Part shown: positions 53,239 to 60,745 of the stretch, piece by piece
Layout of the letters: each line of letters begins with the position of its first letter
How positions within the stretch are numbered: position 1 is the stretch's first letter
DNA from: Parafrankia discariae
Lineage (GTDB): Bacteria > Actinomycetota > Actinomycetes > Frankiales > Frankiaceae
Length of the DNA: 64,000 nucleotides
NCBI RefSeq assembly: GCF_000373365.1
Contig: NZ_KB891252.1
Coordinates: 186,001 to 250,000, forward strand
Reading direction: 5' to 3'
The notes under the pieces: model-generated
What the model was told of the DNA's origin: nothing
Seen by the model: only the letters and a program-made list of their open reading frames with translations
The model's database searches: none
Program-made: the position numbers and the translations under genes

Positions 53239-54078
53239 TCAGCGGGTGGTACGCGCGGCGTCCTGGATGAGGCGCCCGACCGCGTCCGGATGGGTGACCA
53301 TGGCCAGGTGGCCGGCACCGACCTCCACCGTCGTGGCCTTGGCCCGGCGGGCCATGAACCGCTGCCGGGCCGGAGTGATGATCTTGTCCCTGGTGCCGAC
53401 CAGGTACCAGGACGGGATGGTCTCGTAGGCCGGGGCGCCCGAGGCGACGTTGCCGGCACTGTAAGTGATCGGACGCTGCGTCGCGTACAGCAGAGAGGCG
53501 TCCGCCCGAGGCACGCCGTTGGCGAAGGAGGTCAGGAAGACGTCCCGCTTCAGGTACAGGTCGACGTCGCCCTCGGGAGCACCGGGGTAGGGCACGAAAT
53601 CGAAGACGGTGGTGGGATCCGCCGCCAGGGCGGAATCCGCTCCCGCCAGCGGCAGGACGGTCTCTCCCCTCGCGGGGGCGAACGCGTCCACGTAGACCAG
53701 CGCCTTGACGTTCGCCAGGCCCGCGGCGGCGTTGGTGATCACCGCCCCGCCGTAGGAGTGCCCGACGAGGATGACCGGGCCGGGGATCGTGGACACGAAC
53801 GCGGCCACGGTGGCCGAGTCCCCCGCCAGGCCGCGCAGCGGGTTCGGCGGGACGCGCACCGGGTACCCGTCGCGCTGCAGCCGGGCGACCACGGCGTTCC
53901 AGCCGGAGCCGTCCGCCCAGGCGCCGTGCACGAGCACGACCGTGGGTCTTGCGACGCCCGGCCGGGCGTCGGCCTCCTCCGCGGAGGCGGCCGAGGCGCT
54001 GAGGGTGACGACCGCGCACAGCATCGCGGCCACGAGCACGACGAGTGGTCTGCGCGGGCGGAGCAGGGACAGGCGCAC
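53239..54078 (-). CDS. Secreted alpha/beta hydrolase
   Basis: 279 residues. A clear signal peptide (LVVLVAAMLCAVVTLSASAASA, cut near residue 33) precedes the fold. The oxyanion motif is VLVHGAWADGSGW, nucleophile Ser in VGHSYGGAV, acid in WYLVGTRDKII, and catalytic His in GAGHLAMVTHPD. It resembles hydrolases of the EstC/pyrethroid-esterase-like group. It lies 55 bases downstream of a second hydrolase on the same strand. Confidence 0.88.
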   Translation of the reverse strand: MRLSLLRPRRPLVVLVAAMLCAVVTLSASAASAEEADARPGVARPTVVLVHGAWADGSGWNAVVARLQRDGYPVRVPPNPLRGLAGDSATVAAFVSTIPGPVILVGHSYGGAVITNAAAGLANVKALVYVDAFAPARGETVLPLAGADSALAADPTTVFDFVPYPGAPEGDVDLYLKRDVFLTSFANGVPRADASLLYATQRPITYSAGNVASGAPAYETIPSWYLVGTRDKIITPARQRFMARRAKATTVEVGAGHLAMVTHPDAVGRLIQDAARTTR

Positions 54079-54133
54079 GAAAAACCTCCTGAACAGAAAA
54101 ATAAAAGTCCAGTTCCCGAGGCCGCGGCGGAAC

Positions 54134-54946
54134 TCAGCCGCCGGACGTCCCGGCGTGGCGGACCGCCCACTCCAGGGCGTAGTCGGCCACCTCTTCCCAA
54201 CCGTCCTTCGCCGGCAGCAGATGCGGGCCCTCGAACTCCTTGACGTCGGTCACCACGCCCGCGGCCCTGTAGTGGGCCGCGTTCGACCGCTGGATCCTCG
54301 GCGGCATCAGGTGGTCCTGACTGCCGGAGATGAACAGCAGCGGCGCGCGCTTCTCGTTGCGGTAGTCGACGTAATTGTCGTCCTTACCCGGATGGATGTT
54401 AGCCAGTGCGCTTCCCCAGAAAACGTGACCAGATGCCGGGATATGGTAGCGCTCATACGTGGCCCTGGCTTTCTCTTCGGAAAAACCGTTGGTGAACGCG
54501 TAGTTCCACTGGTCGAAGGTGAGACCGACCGCCCGGTGCCGGTTCGCCGGGTTCTTCAGTACTGGGAACGCGGCCTTGACCTGGGACAGCGGAACAACCT
54601 TGACGCCCTCGGTCGGCGCGGAGTTGATCGCCACACCGACCGCGCCGCGGCCGTGGTCCAACAGGATCTGGGTGAAGGCCCCGCCAGCCGAGTGCCCCAT
54701 GAGGATCGGCGGCACCGCCAGCCCGTCGATCACCGACTCCAGGCTCGTGATGATCTCGGCTACCTCCAGCTTTTCGATCGGTGTCGGATCGGCGGTCAGC
54801 GCCGCCACCTCCACCTCGAATCCCGGATACGCCGGGGCGATCACTCGGTATCCCTTGGCCTCGTAGTGCGTGATCCAGTGCTCCCAGCTGCGCGGGGTCA
54901 CCCAGAATCCATGAATCAGCACGATGGTGTCGGGACCGGTGGACAT
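54134..54946 (-). CDS. Cytoplasmic alpha/beta hydrolase
   Basis: 270 residues without signal peptide. IVLIHGFWVTPRSWEHWI, the nucleophile Ser in LMGHSAGGAFTQIL, acid in LLFISGSQDHLMPP and His in EFEGPHLLPA complete the triad. Strong GAAGGAG ribosome site. Codon use is less G/C-biased here (about 54360-54500) than in neighbours, which hints at later acquisition. Forms a pair with the secreted hydrolase, divergent from the broken AraC gene. Confidence 0.88.
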   Translation of the reverse strand: MSTGPDTIVLIHGFWVTPRSWEHWITHYEAKGYRVIAPAYPGFEVEVAALTADPTPIEKLEVAEIITSLESVIDGLAVPPILMGHSAGGAFTQILLDHGRGAVGVAINSAPTEGVKVVPLSQVKAAFPVLKNPANRHRAVGLTFDQWNYAFTNGFSEEKARATYERYHIPASGHVFWGSALANIHPGKDDNYVDYRNEKRAPLLFISGSQDHLMPPRIQRSNAAHYRAAGVVTDVKEFEGPHLLPAKDGWEEVADYALEWAVRHAGTSGG

Positions 54947-55369
54947 AGCTGGAACTCCTTCGGCACGGAAACGCGGACGGCCGGGAACCCGCGCCCGGAC
55001 GGCACGGACGGCACGGACGGCACGGACTGAAAGGCGCGCGATTCAGGACGCGATGAACCGCGACACATCGTCGGTGGACTCCCGTTCGAAGCCCGCCCAG
55101 GCCGCACGGGGCACCGGGACGAACTTCGCGGGCCCTGGATTCGGACCCTAGGCCCCGGCGGGGGCGGTGCGATGTGCTGATCGCGCACAGCCGTAGGACG
55201 AACGCGAAGGAACTATCCCCACCGAATAAAGATCATTACCGAATCTTGACGACGGTACGCGGATCGGACACCGTCAGACGGAGAAGGCGGCCGGGCCTCG
55301 TGGTCTCGTGGCCCCGTGCCTGATGGCCCCGTGGCCCCATGGCCTCGTTCGCGGAGCAGGAGACGTGGA
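54947..55369. other. Divergent region between hydrolase and AraC gene
   Basis: 423 bases. Contains a short GGCACGGAC tandem repeat (about 55000-55026), a TGTGC/GCACA half-palindrome near 55174-55188 and an A/T-rich patch at 55200-55255 that probably holds promoters. No gene seen. Confidence 0.5.
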
Positions 55370-56335
55370 ATGGCGCTGCTGTTGGACACGTCCGCGCTGG
55401 CGCCGGACGAGCGGGTCGAGGCGTTCTACGGCGCTCTCAGCTCGGTCCACATGCCGGCCCGGGTGAAGGTGGTGACCGAGCAGCGTGGCATCCACTGCCG
55501 GCTGGAGGGACACCAGCTCGGCCCGGCCCTGGACGTCCTGGAGATGCACTCCTCCGGGCACCGCATCGCGCGCACCGCCAGAGAGCTGAAAGTGATCGCC
55601 CCCGAGCGCATCTAGCTGTCGATCCCGCTGGCCGGGACGAGCGCCCTGGTGCACCGGGAGATCGCCGCGACCAGCACCCCGGGGGAGCTGGAGCTGGTCG
55701 AGCTGACCTCGGCGTTCGACTTCCAGCTCCGCAGCGCGGGCCATACCTTCTCCGTGTTCGTCGACCTGGATCAGCTCGCCCTGCCGGTCGACGTGGTCCG
55801 CAGGGCGGTGCCACGTCTGGCCGGCAGCCCGCTCTACGGCCTGGTCCGCCGGCACATCGCCGGGCTGCGTACCGTCGCCGGGCGGATCCACGGCAGCGCG
55901 GCGGCGGCGATGGTCGGCGCCGCCACGATCGAGCTGACACGCGGGCTCATCGTCTCGGCCGCCGAGGAGTCCCAGCTGCGCGAGGTGCTGGCCGACTCGC
56001 TCTTCACCCGGGCCACCACCTACATTCACCAGCACCTCGGCGAGGCCGACCTGACCACCGGCAGAATCGCCGCCGCGCACAACGTCTCGGTCCGCCACCT
56101 GCAGATGGTCTTCGCCGAACGCGACCTCACCGTGTCACGGTGGATCGCCCGCCAACGCCTGGACGGCGCACGGGACGCCCTGCGGCGAAGCCCCCCGCGC
56201 GACACGATCGCCGCCATCGCGCGGCAGTGGGGTTTCACCGACCCGGGCCACTTCGCCCGGCGCTTCCGAGCCGCCTACGGCATGAGCCCCGGCGAGTGGC
56301 GCCGACTGCACCAGGACGCCGGCCCGGGGCGATGA
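55370..56335 (+). pseudogene. AraC-family regulator interrupted by an in-frame TAG
   Basis: A single 322-codon frame encodes an AraC-binding-like domain and a C-terminal AraC helix-turn-helix (IAAAHNVSVRHLQMVFAER, then AIARQWGFTDPGHFARRFRAAYG), but codon 82 (55613-55615) is TAG. The text on both sides joins smoothly: ELKVIAPERI, stop, LSIPLAGTSALVHREI, as in intact relatives. A Gln (CAG) or Tyr codon would restore it. ATG at 55370 has GGAG seven bases upstream. Downstream GTG/ATG restarts (e.g. 55649) would give a 228-residue DNA-binding fragment. Confidence 0.88.
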
Positions 56336-56352
56336 GAGGGCCGCCGCCCTGG

Positions 56353-56994
56353 TCAGGCCGAGGTCGCCCGGTGCAGGCGGGCGGAGAGGTGGGACTGCAG
56401 CGGCTTGCCGCCGGCCTCCATGTCGATCGCGTACGCCAGGTCGCCACCCTCGACCAGCCCGTACAGCCGCACCGACCGGGTGACCTCCCGGGCGGTGGCC
56501 GTCCTGATCAGGACGTTCGAGTCGAGGTCGATCCTGGCTCCGGTGACCGTCCCGACGTAGATCTCGGCGACGCCGAACGGGTGGGCGAGCATGACCTCGA
56601 CGACCGGGCTCCGGTTCACCTTCCCGTCGGGGCCGGGCTCGGTGGCCGGCGGCTGGACCCGCCAGAAGCCCGTCTCGGTGGCCAGCGGGCTGCCGGGCTC
56701 CCGGCCGTCCCGCGGCTCGTCGGCCCACCAGGTGTGCGAGACGTAGCCGAGCGCGGGACGCCCGTCCGCCGCGAACGTGATCTCCTGGCCGTAGTGGAAC
56801 GACTCCATGCCCTCGTAGCCGCCGACGCCTTCGCCGCGCCAGGTCCCGACGAGGAACGCCAGCGGCAGCAGGCTCGGGTGCAGATCGACCGTCGCGGTGT
56901 TCCCGGCCGGGCCGCCGGGCGCCCCGCCGCTCGCCGCCCCGCCGCTCGTGATGTCGCCGCGTGCCGCCCGGTCGCCGGTCGCGTCCGCCGCCAT
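56353..56994 (-). CDS. Nitrobindin-like heme-binding beta-barrel protein (FABP family)
   Basis: 213 residues. After 40 Gly/Ala-rich residues, LAFLVGTWRGEGVGGYEGMESF shows the GxWxGxG motif of nitrobindins, and the C-terminal HLSARLHRA supplies the proximal heme His. ALGYVSHTWW and GFWRVQPP are other conserved strands. Members bind ferric heme and may isomerise peroxynitrite. Convergent with the AraC pseudogene, 17 bases apart. Confidence 0.9.
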   Translation of the reverse strand: MAADATGDRAARGDITSGGAASGGAPGGPAGNTATVDLHPSLLPLAFLVGTWRGEGVGGYEGMESFHYGQEITFAADGRPALGYVSHTWWADEPRDGREPGSPLATETGFWRVQPPATEPGPDGKVNRSPVVEVMLAHPFGVAEIYVGTVTGARIDLDSNVLIRTATAREVTRSVRLYGLVEGGDLAYAIDMEAGGKPLQSHLSARLHRATSA

Positions 56995-57020
56995 CTGTCT
57001 GCCACCTCTCGCCCGGCCGC

Positions 57021-57122
57021 TCAGCGCTGGCCTCCGTACAGCTTGTAGACGGCGTAGCCGGAGAACCAGGCGATCAGCATCGCCATGGCCACCAGCAGGC
57101 CGCTCATGAAGTAATGCAGCAC
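57021..57122 (-). CDS. Small single-pass membrane protein
   Basis: 33 residues from GTG at 57122 (or 28 from ATG at 57107): one hydrophobic helix (MSGLLVAMAMLIAWFSGYAV) and a basic tail YKLYGGQR. G/C third-position bias is normal for a gene. No family recognised; expressed upstream of, and with, the nitrobindin-like gene (26-base gap). Confidence 0.6.
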   Translation of the reverse strand: MLHYFMSGLLVAMAMLIAWFSGYAVYKLYGGQR

Positions 57123-57243
57123 GGAGCACAGCCTAGGCCGTACTCCGGCGCTTTCCGTGACACCTGCCCCGTACCGCGCCCGGCCGGCGCGCGCCCGCCA
57201 CCGGCCACCCACCCGTGACCGCCCGACACGGCACACTGGACGG

Positions 57244-57606
57244 GTGACCCGTTCGCTGCTCGTCAAGGTGACCGCCGGTGCCGACGCCCCGGAACGCTGC
57301 TCGCAGGCTTTCACCGTAGCCTCGGTGGCCGTGGCGTCCGGCGTGGACGTCTCCCTGTGGCTCACCGGCGAATCGGCCTGGTTCGCGCTCCCGGGACGCG
57401 CCGCGGAGTTCTCGCTGCCGGAGGCCGCGCCGCTGAACGATCTTCTCGACGCGATTCTCGCCGCCGGCCGGGTGACCCTGTGCACGCAGTGCGCCGCCCG
57501 CCGGTCGATCGGCCCGGACGACGTCCTGCCCGGGGTCCGCATCGCCGGGGCAGCCGTCTTCGTGAGCGAGGCACTCGCCGACGACGTGCAGGCGCTCGTC
57601 TACTGA
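57244..57606 (+). CDS. DsrE family protein
   Basis: 120 residues. LLVKVTAGADAPERCSQAFTVA, VDVSLWLTGESAWFAL and VTLCTQCAARRSIGPDDVLPGV match the DsrE/DsrF fold; two Cys (TLCTQC) sit at the usual active-site place. Members handle persulfide sulfur. GTG at 57244 is the first start before the conserved N-terminus. Near the sulfurtransferase cluster. Confidence 0.85.
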   Translation: MTRSLLVKVTAGADAPERCSQAFTVASVAVASGVDVSLWLTGESAWFALPGRAAEFSLPEAAPLNDLLDAILAAGRVTLCTQCAARRSIGPDDVLPGVRIAGAAVFVSEALADDVQALVY

Positions 57607-57691
57607 CACTCGTCTACTGACGCGCATCCGCCGAGGCTCGTCTGCCGACGTCCGCCCCGCTGACGTCGGTATATGCCTGTTCGCACATGCG

Positions 57692-57733
57692 TGGCGCGCG
57701 TGCACCAGGAATGCGCGCCATTTCTGCACGCGC
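57692..57733. promoter_or_regulatory. Two interleaved inverted repeats
   Basis: TGGCGCGC (57692-57699) pairs with GCGCGCCA (57713-57720), and GCGCGTGCA (57696-57704) pairs with TGCACGCGC (57725-57733). The two pairings exclude each other. Lies between dsrE and the next small gene; either a terminator or a switch. Confidence 0.4.
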
Positions 57734-57802
57734 ACGGCAGACCACTGACAGCACACGACGCCGCGCATTCACCACAACACCGGGATGCGCTTTCATGATC
57801 GC

Positions 57803-58051
57803 ATGATGCCGGAGTCCGAGATGCTCTTCGCCGTGGTGCAGTTCGAGGGAGCGGGCCGGCACACGGTCCGTCGCGTGGTCGCGCCGTTCCCCGACCGCAG
57901 CGCCGCGGCGACCTTCGCCGTCGACAACGACCTGCGTCACTTCACCGTGGGCCCGATGGCCTTCGCGGTCCCCACCAGCATCCCGTTCGGCGTCGCGGCC
58001 GGTGCCGAGCCGGCCGCGGAGTTTCCCGCCCCGCGCCAGGCCACGAGCTGA
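57803..58051 (+). CDS. Hypothetical protein
   Basis: 82 residues with no family I recognise. LFAVVQFEGAGRHTVRRVV and AATFAVDNDLRHFTVGPM suggest a small alpha/beta domain. Third-codon G/C bias is very strong, which supports a real gene. ATG at 57803, 57806 or 57785 could start it. Convergent with the DUF1416 gene. Confidence 0.65.
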   Translation: MMPESEMLFAVVQFEGAGRHTVRRVVAPFPDRSAAATFAVDNDLRHFTVGPMAFAVPTSIPFGVAAGAEPAAEFPAPRQATS

Positions 58052-58160
58052 CCACCGCCGTGGCCGCGCCCGCCCCACCCGGGGCGGCGGCCCGCCCCGG
58101 CCGGGGCGGCCGGGGCCGGGAGAGACGATCCCCCCGGGACCCGACCGCTGCCGGGCGAGG

Positions 58161-58460
58161 TCAGGCCGCGACCTCGACCTGGGTGTCGACCGGCTCGCCC
58201 TGCCGGGCGACGACCTTGCGCTCGCCGCTCCCGCCGGGAACGAGCGCGCGGACCGTCCACTCGCCGGGACGGGCGAAGAAGCGGAACTGGCCGGTCGCCG
58301 ACAGCGGCACCTCCGCGGTGAAGTCACCACCGGAGTCGAGCAGCCGGGCGTAGCCGGTGGCGACCGGCGACCCGTCCCGCACCACGACGCCCTGGATCAC
58401 GGTCTCCTTGGCCACGTCGATTCCTTCCACCGAGGGTCCACCACTGGTCGCGCCACACAT
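58161..58460 (-). CDS. DUF1416 family protein (SseC-like)
   Basis: 99 residues beginning MCGATSGGPSVEGIDVAKE, the hallmark of this actinobacterial family, always next to a rhodanese; mycobacterial SseC is the counterpart. TVIQGVVVRDGSPVATGYARLLD and PGEWTVRALV predict a beta-sandwich. The Cys at position 2 may take part in sulfur handling. Two bases separate it from the rhodanese stop. Confidence 0.93.
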   Translation of the reverse strand: MCGATSGGPSVEGIDVAKETVIQGVVVRDGSPVATGYARLLDSGGDFTAEVPLSATGQFRFFARPGEWTVRALVPGGSGERKVVARQGEPVDTQVEVAA

Positions 58461-58462
58461 GA

Positions 58463-59296
58463 TCAGGCACCCTTCTCGATCGGCACGCCCACCAGGGAGC
58501 CGTACTCGGTCCACGAGCCGTCGTAGTTCTTGACGTTCGCCAGACCCAGCAGCTCGTGCAGGGCGAACCAGGTGTGCGCGGAACGCTCCCCGATCCGGCA
58601 GTAGGCGATGGTGTCCCTGGACAGGTCGACCCCGGCCTCGGAGTACAGCTTCTCCAGAGCCGCGTTCGACTTGAAGGTGCCGTCCTCGTTGGCGGTCCGC
58701 GCCCACGGGATGTTCTTCGCGGTCGGCACGTGGCCGGCCCGCTGCGACTGCTCCTGCGGCAGGTGCGCCGGGGCGAGCAGGCGGCCGCTGAACTCGTCGG
58801 GCGAACGGACGTCCACCAGGTTCTTGTCGCCGATCGCGGTGATGACCTCGTCGCGGAACGCGCGGATGTCGGTACGCGCCTCCGAGGCGGAGTACTTGGT
58901 CGCCGCGCGCGGGGTGATCTCGATGGTCAGCTCACGGCCGTCCAGCTCCCACTTCTTGCGGCCGCCGTCGAGCAGGCGGACCTCGGCGTGGCCGTAGAGG
59001 ACGAAGTACCAGTAGGCGTAGGCGGCGAACCAGTTGTTGTTGCCGCCGTAGAGCACCACGGTGTCGTCGTTGGCGATGCCCTTCTCCGAAAGGAGCTTCT
59101 CGAACTGCTCCTTGTTCACGAAGTCACGGATCACCGGGTCCTGCAGTTCGGACTTCCAGTCAAGCCGCACGGCGCCGGGGATGTGGCCCTTGTCGTAGGC
59201 CGACACGTCCTCGTCGACCTCGACGAGGACGACCTTGGGGTCGTCGTTGTGGGCTTCCACCCAGGTCGCGTCGACCAGCGCGTTCTCACGGCTCAT
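58463..59296 (-). CDS. Thiosulfate sulfurtransferase (two-domain rhodanese)
   Basis: 277 residues, CysA2/SseA type. The N-terminal rhodanese domain lacks a catalytic Cys (VVLYGGNNNWFAAYAYW); the C-terminal one has the active loop CRIGERS near residue 232. NLVDVRSPDEFSGRLLAP is typical. It moves sulfane sulfur from thiosulfate to acceptors. ATG at 59296 has GAAGGGAG; it overlaps the DUF4395 stop by four bases. Confidence 0.95.
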   Translation of the reverse strand: MSRENALVDATWVEAHNDDPKVVLVEVDEDVSAYDKGHIPGAVRLDWKSELQDPVIRDFVNKEQFEKLLSEKGIANDDTVVLYGGNNNWFAAYAYWYFVLYGHAEVRLLDGGRKKWELDGRELTIEITPRAATKYSASEARTDIRAFRDEVITAIGDKNLVDVRSPDEFSGRLLAPAHLPQEQSQRAGHVPTAKNIPWARTANEDGTFKSNAALEKLYSEAGVDLSRDTIAYCRIGERSAHTWFALHELLGLANVKNYDGSWTEYGSLVGVPIEKGA

Positions 59297-59712
59297 GTGC
59301 GTGCTCCCTTCACGGTTGCGGAACGTAGGACGAGGTAGATCTGGCACCCGAGGCAGAAGCCGAACGCCGCGTTCAGGAAGGCCGCGGCGAAGGCGAGGGC
59401 CGCCGCCGAGTAGCCCAGCGCGGCCGGCCCGGCGAGCAGCCCGACCGTGCCCACCAGGCCGAACACGGCACCCACGGCCTGGGCGAACCGTGGCGGCGTC
59501 TCGTCCTCCAGGTCGGCGGGCGGGCCGAGCCGCGGCCGGACGAGGTACCGGAACACCAGTCCGTAGGGGGCGTTGCGGATCCCGGCGACGGCGCCGACCA
59601 GGAAGACCACGGTCTGCGCGAGCAGAAGCCACGGACTGCCCGTGATGATTGTTATGGCGAGTACGACAGTGGTCACGGCCGCGGCGAACCGCGGCCCACG
59701 TGGGTCCACCAT
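59293..59712 (-). CDS. DUF4395 integral membrane protein
   Basis: 139 residues with four hydrophobic segments. The family-defining Cys motif GFCLGCQIY is near residue 120, and VDPRGPRFAA is the typical N-terminus. DUF4395 proteins always accompany rhodaneses and thioredoxins and are thought to carry thiol or sulfur equivalents across the membrane (inference). AGGAG precedes the ATG. A leader peptide and hairpins lie just upstream. Confidence 0.92.
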   Translation of the reverse strand: MVDPRGPRFAAAVTTVVLAITIITGSPWLLLAQTVVFLVGAVAGIRNAPYGLVFRYLVRPRLGPPADLEDETPPRFAQAVGAVFGLVGTVGLLAGPAALGYSAAALAFAAAFLNAAFGFCLGCQIYLVLRSATVKGART

Positions 59713-59744
59713 GCTGCTTTCTCCTGACGTGCGAACGGGCTCGG

Positions 59745-59772
59745 GCAGCCGGGCGGGGCTGCCACACCCGGC
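59745..59772 (-). promoter_or_regulatory. Mutually exclusive hairpins between leader peptide and DUF4395
   Basis: GCAGCC/GGCTGC (59745-59750 with 59757-59762) and GCCGGG/CCCGGC (59748-59753 with 59767-59772) share bases, so only one can form. They lie between the Cys-containing leader peptide and the DUF4395 ribosome site. The pattern fits ribosome-mediated attenuation by cysteine supply. Confidence 0.5.
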
Positions 59773-59804
59773 CGGCGCGGGCGCGGACCTACGTCAACGC
59801 GCTG

Positions 59805-59882
59805 TCAGGAAAAGCGACACAAGCAGCTGCTCACGCGGCACAGGTCGACCGCGCGGCGCTTGACCAGCTCAGTGCTGTACAT
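59805..59882 (-). CDS. Cys-containing leader peptide of the sulfur operon
   Basis: 25 residues, MYSTELVKRRAVDLCRVSSC then LCRFS. It matches the actinobacterial 'putative leader peptide' type, whose hallmark is R-x-VDLCRVSS/A-x-x-CR, found before cysteine- and sulfur-metabolism operons in Streptomyces. Three Cys codons (residues 15, 20, 22) lie in the last 11. Followed after 92 bases by DUF4395, with alternative hairpins in between. Confidence 0.85.
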   Translation of the reverse strand: MYSTELVKRRAVDLCRVSSCLCRFS

Positions 59883-59892
59883 GGTTCCTGCC

Positions 59893-59923
59893 ACGGTAGC
59901 AGCGAACGTCACGTCTGTGTTAA
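59893..59923 (-). promoter_or_regulatory. Probable promoter of the leader peptide and sulfur operon
   Basis: On the minus strand TTAACA (59923-59918) and TACCGT (59898-59893), separated by 19 bases, resemble -35 and -10 boxes. Transcription would begin only a few bases before the leader ATG at 59882. Confidence 0.4.
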
Positions 59924-59986
59924 GCGTTACGGAAAGGATCCACCGAATCACCGTCGGCTTCCTTCCGATGGTCTTCGGAGTGACCT

Positions 59987-60664
59987 TCAGGCGTCGGCCC
60001 GGCCGTCAGGTGTCCGCTCGGCCCGGCCGTCAGGTGTCGGCTCGACGAGCGAGGCGAGGGTCGCCAGGACCGCGTCCCGGCTCGGCGGCGCGCCACTCGC
60101 CCGGCGCGCCTCGACACCCGCCGCGTCGAGGACGAGCACGGTCGGCGTCCGGCGCACGCCCAGCCTGCGGACCAGTTCCAGGTGCGACTCGGCGTCCACC
60201 TCGACGTGGCGCACCCCCGGCACGATCGCGGCGACGTCGGCGAGCACCCGCCGGGCGACCCGGCAGGGGGCGCAGAACGCCGTCGAGAACTGCAGCAGCG
60301 TCGCGACCTCGCCGGGCACGTGCCCCAACGCGGCGAGCTCCGCCGTCAGTCCACCGCGCCCGGCACCGGTCACCGCCGTCGGACCCGTGCTCGGACCAGC
60401 GCCCGCGTCCCGACGAGCCTCATGTTCGCCACCTCCGTGCCGCTCCTCGTGCTGTTCCCCGTGCCGCTCCTCGTGCCGCTCCTCGTGCCGATCCTCGTGC
60501 CGATCCTCGTGCCGCTCCTCGTGCCGCTCACCACGGCGCGCGCCGACGTCCCGGGGACCACCGCGGGCCCGTGACATCCGGAACCTGCCGTCTCTCGCCC
60601 TGGTCAGCAGGCCGACTCCGGTCGCCGCCACCAGTGCCGTCAGCAGGACCCACACGCCGGTCAT
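59987..60664 (-). CDS. Membrane-anchored thioredoxin-family protein (ThiX-like)
   Basis: 225 residues. One N-terminal membrane helix (VWVLLTALVAATGVGLL), then a charged repeat linker of ERHE/DRHE units (residues 46-82), then a thioredoxin domain with redox motif FCAPCR near 130 and VRRTPTVLVLDAAG. It is the counterpart of mycobacterial Rv0816c in the same gene order. Probably delivers thiol electrons to the sulfurtransferase/DUF4395 system. Confidence 0.88.
   Translation of the reverse strand: MTGVWVLLTALVAATGVGLLTRARDGRFRMSRARGGPRDVGARRGERHEERHEDRHEDRHEERHEERHGEQHEERHGGGEHEARRDAGAGPSTGPTAVTGAGRGGLTAELAALGHVPGEVATLLQFSTAFCAPCRVARRVLADVAAIVPGVRHVEVDAESHLELVRRLGVRRTPTVLVLDAAGVEARRASGAPPSRDAVLATLASLVEPTPDGRAERTPDGRADA
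60419..60529. repeat. 12-base tandem repeat in the thioredoxin linker
   Basis: Degenerate GAGCGGCACGAG-type units on the minus strand, encoding Glu-Arg-His-Glu and Asp-Arg-His-Glu steps. Gives a His-rich, highly charged linker. Confidence 0.85.
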
Positions 60665-60745
60665 GGCCGGTGCAGCGCCCCGGGACGACGAAACCTTCCC
60701 GCCCGCGCACCCAGGTGCGCGGTCGGGAGGGCACCCGGCCGTGGG

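Noticed and set aside
54134-54946. Genomic island around the two hydrolases and AraC gene
   Set aside because: Part of the second hydrolase has lower G+C, but no integrase, transposase, tRNA or flanking repeat was seen, so transfer remains only a hint.
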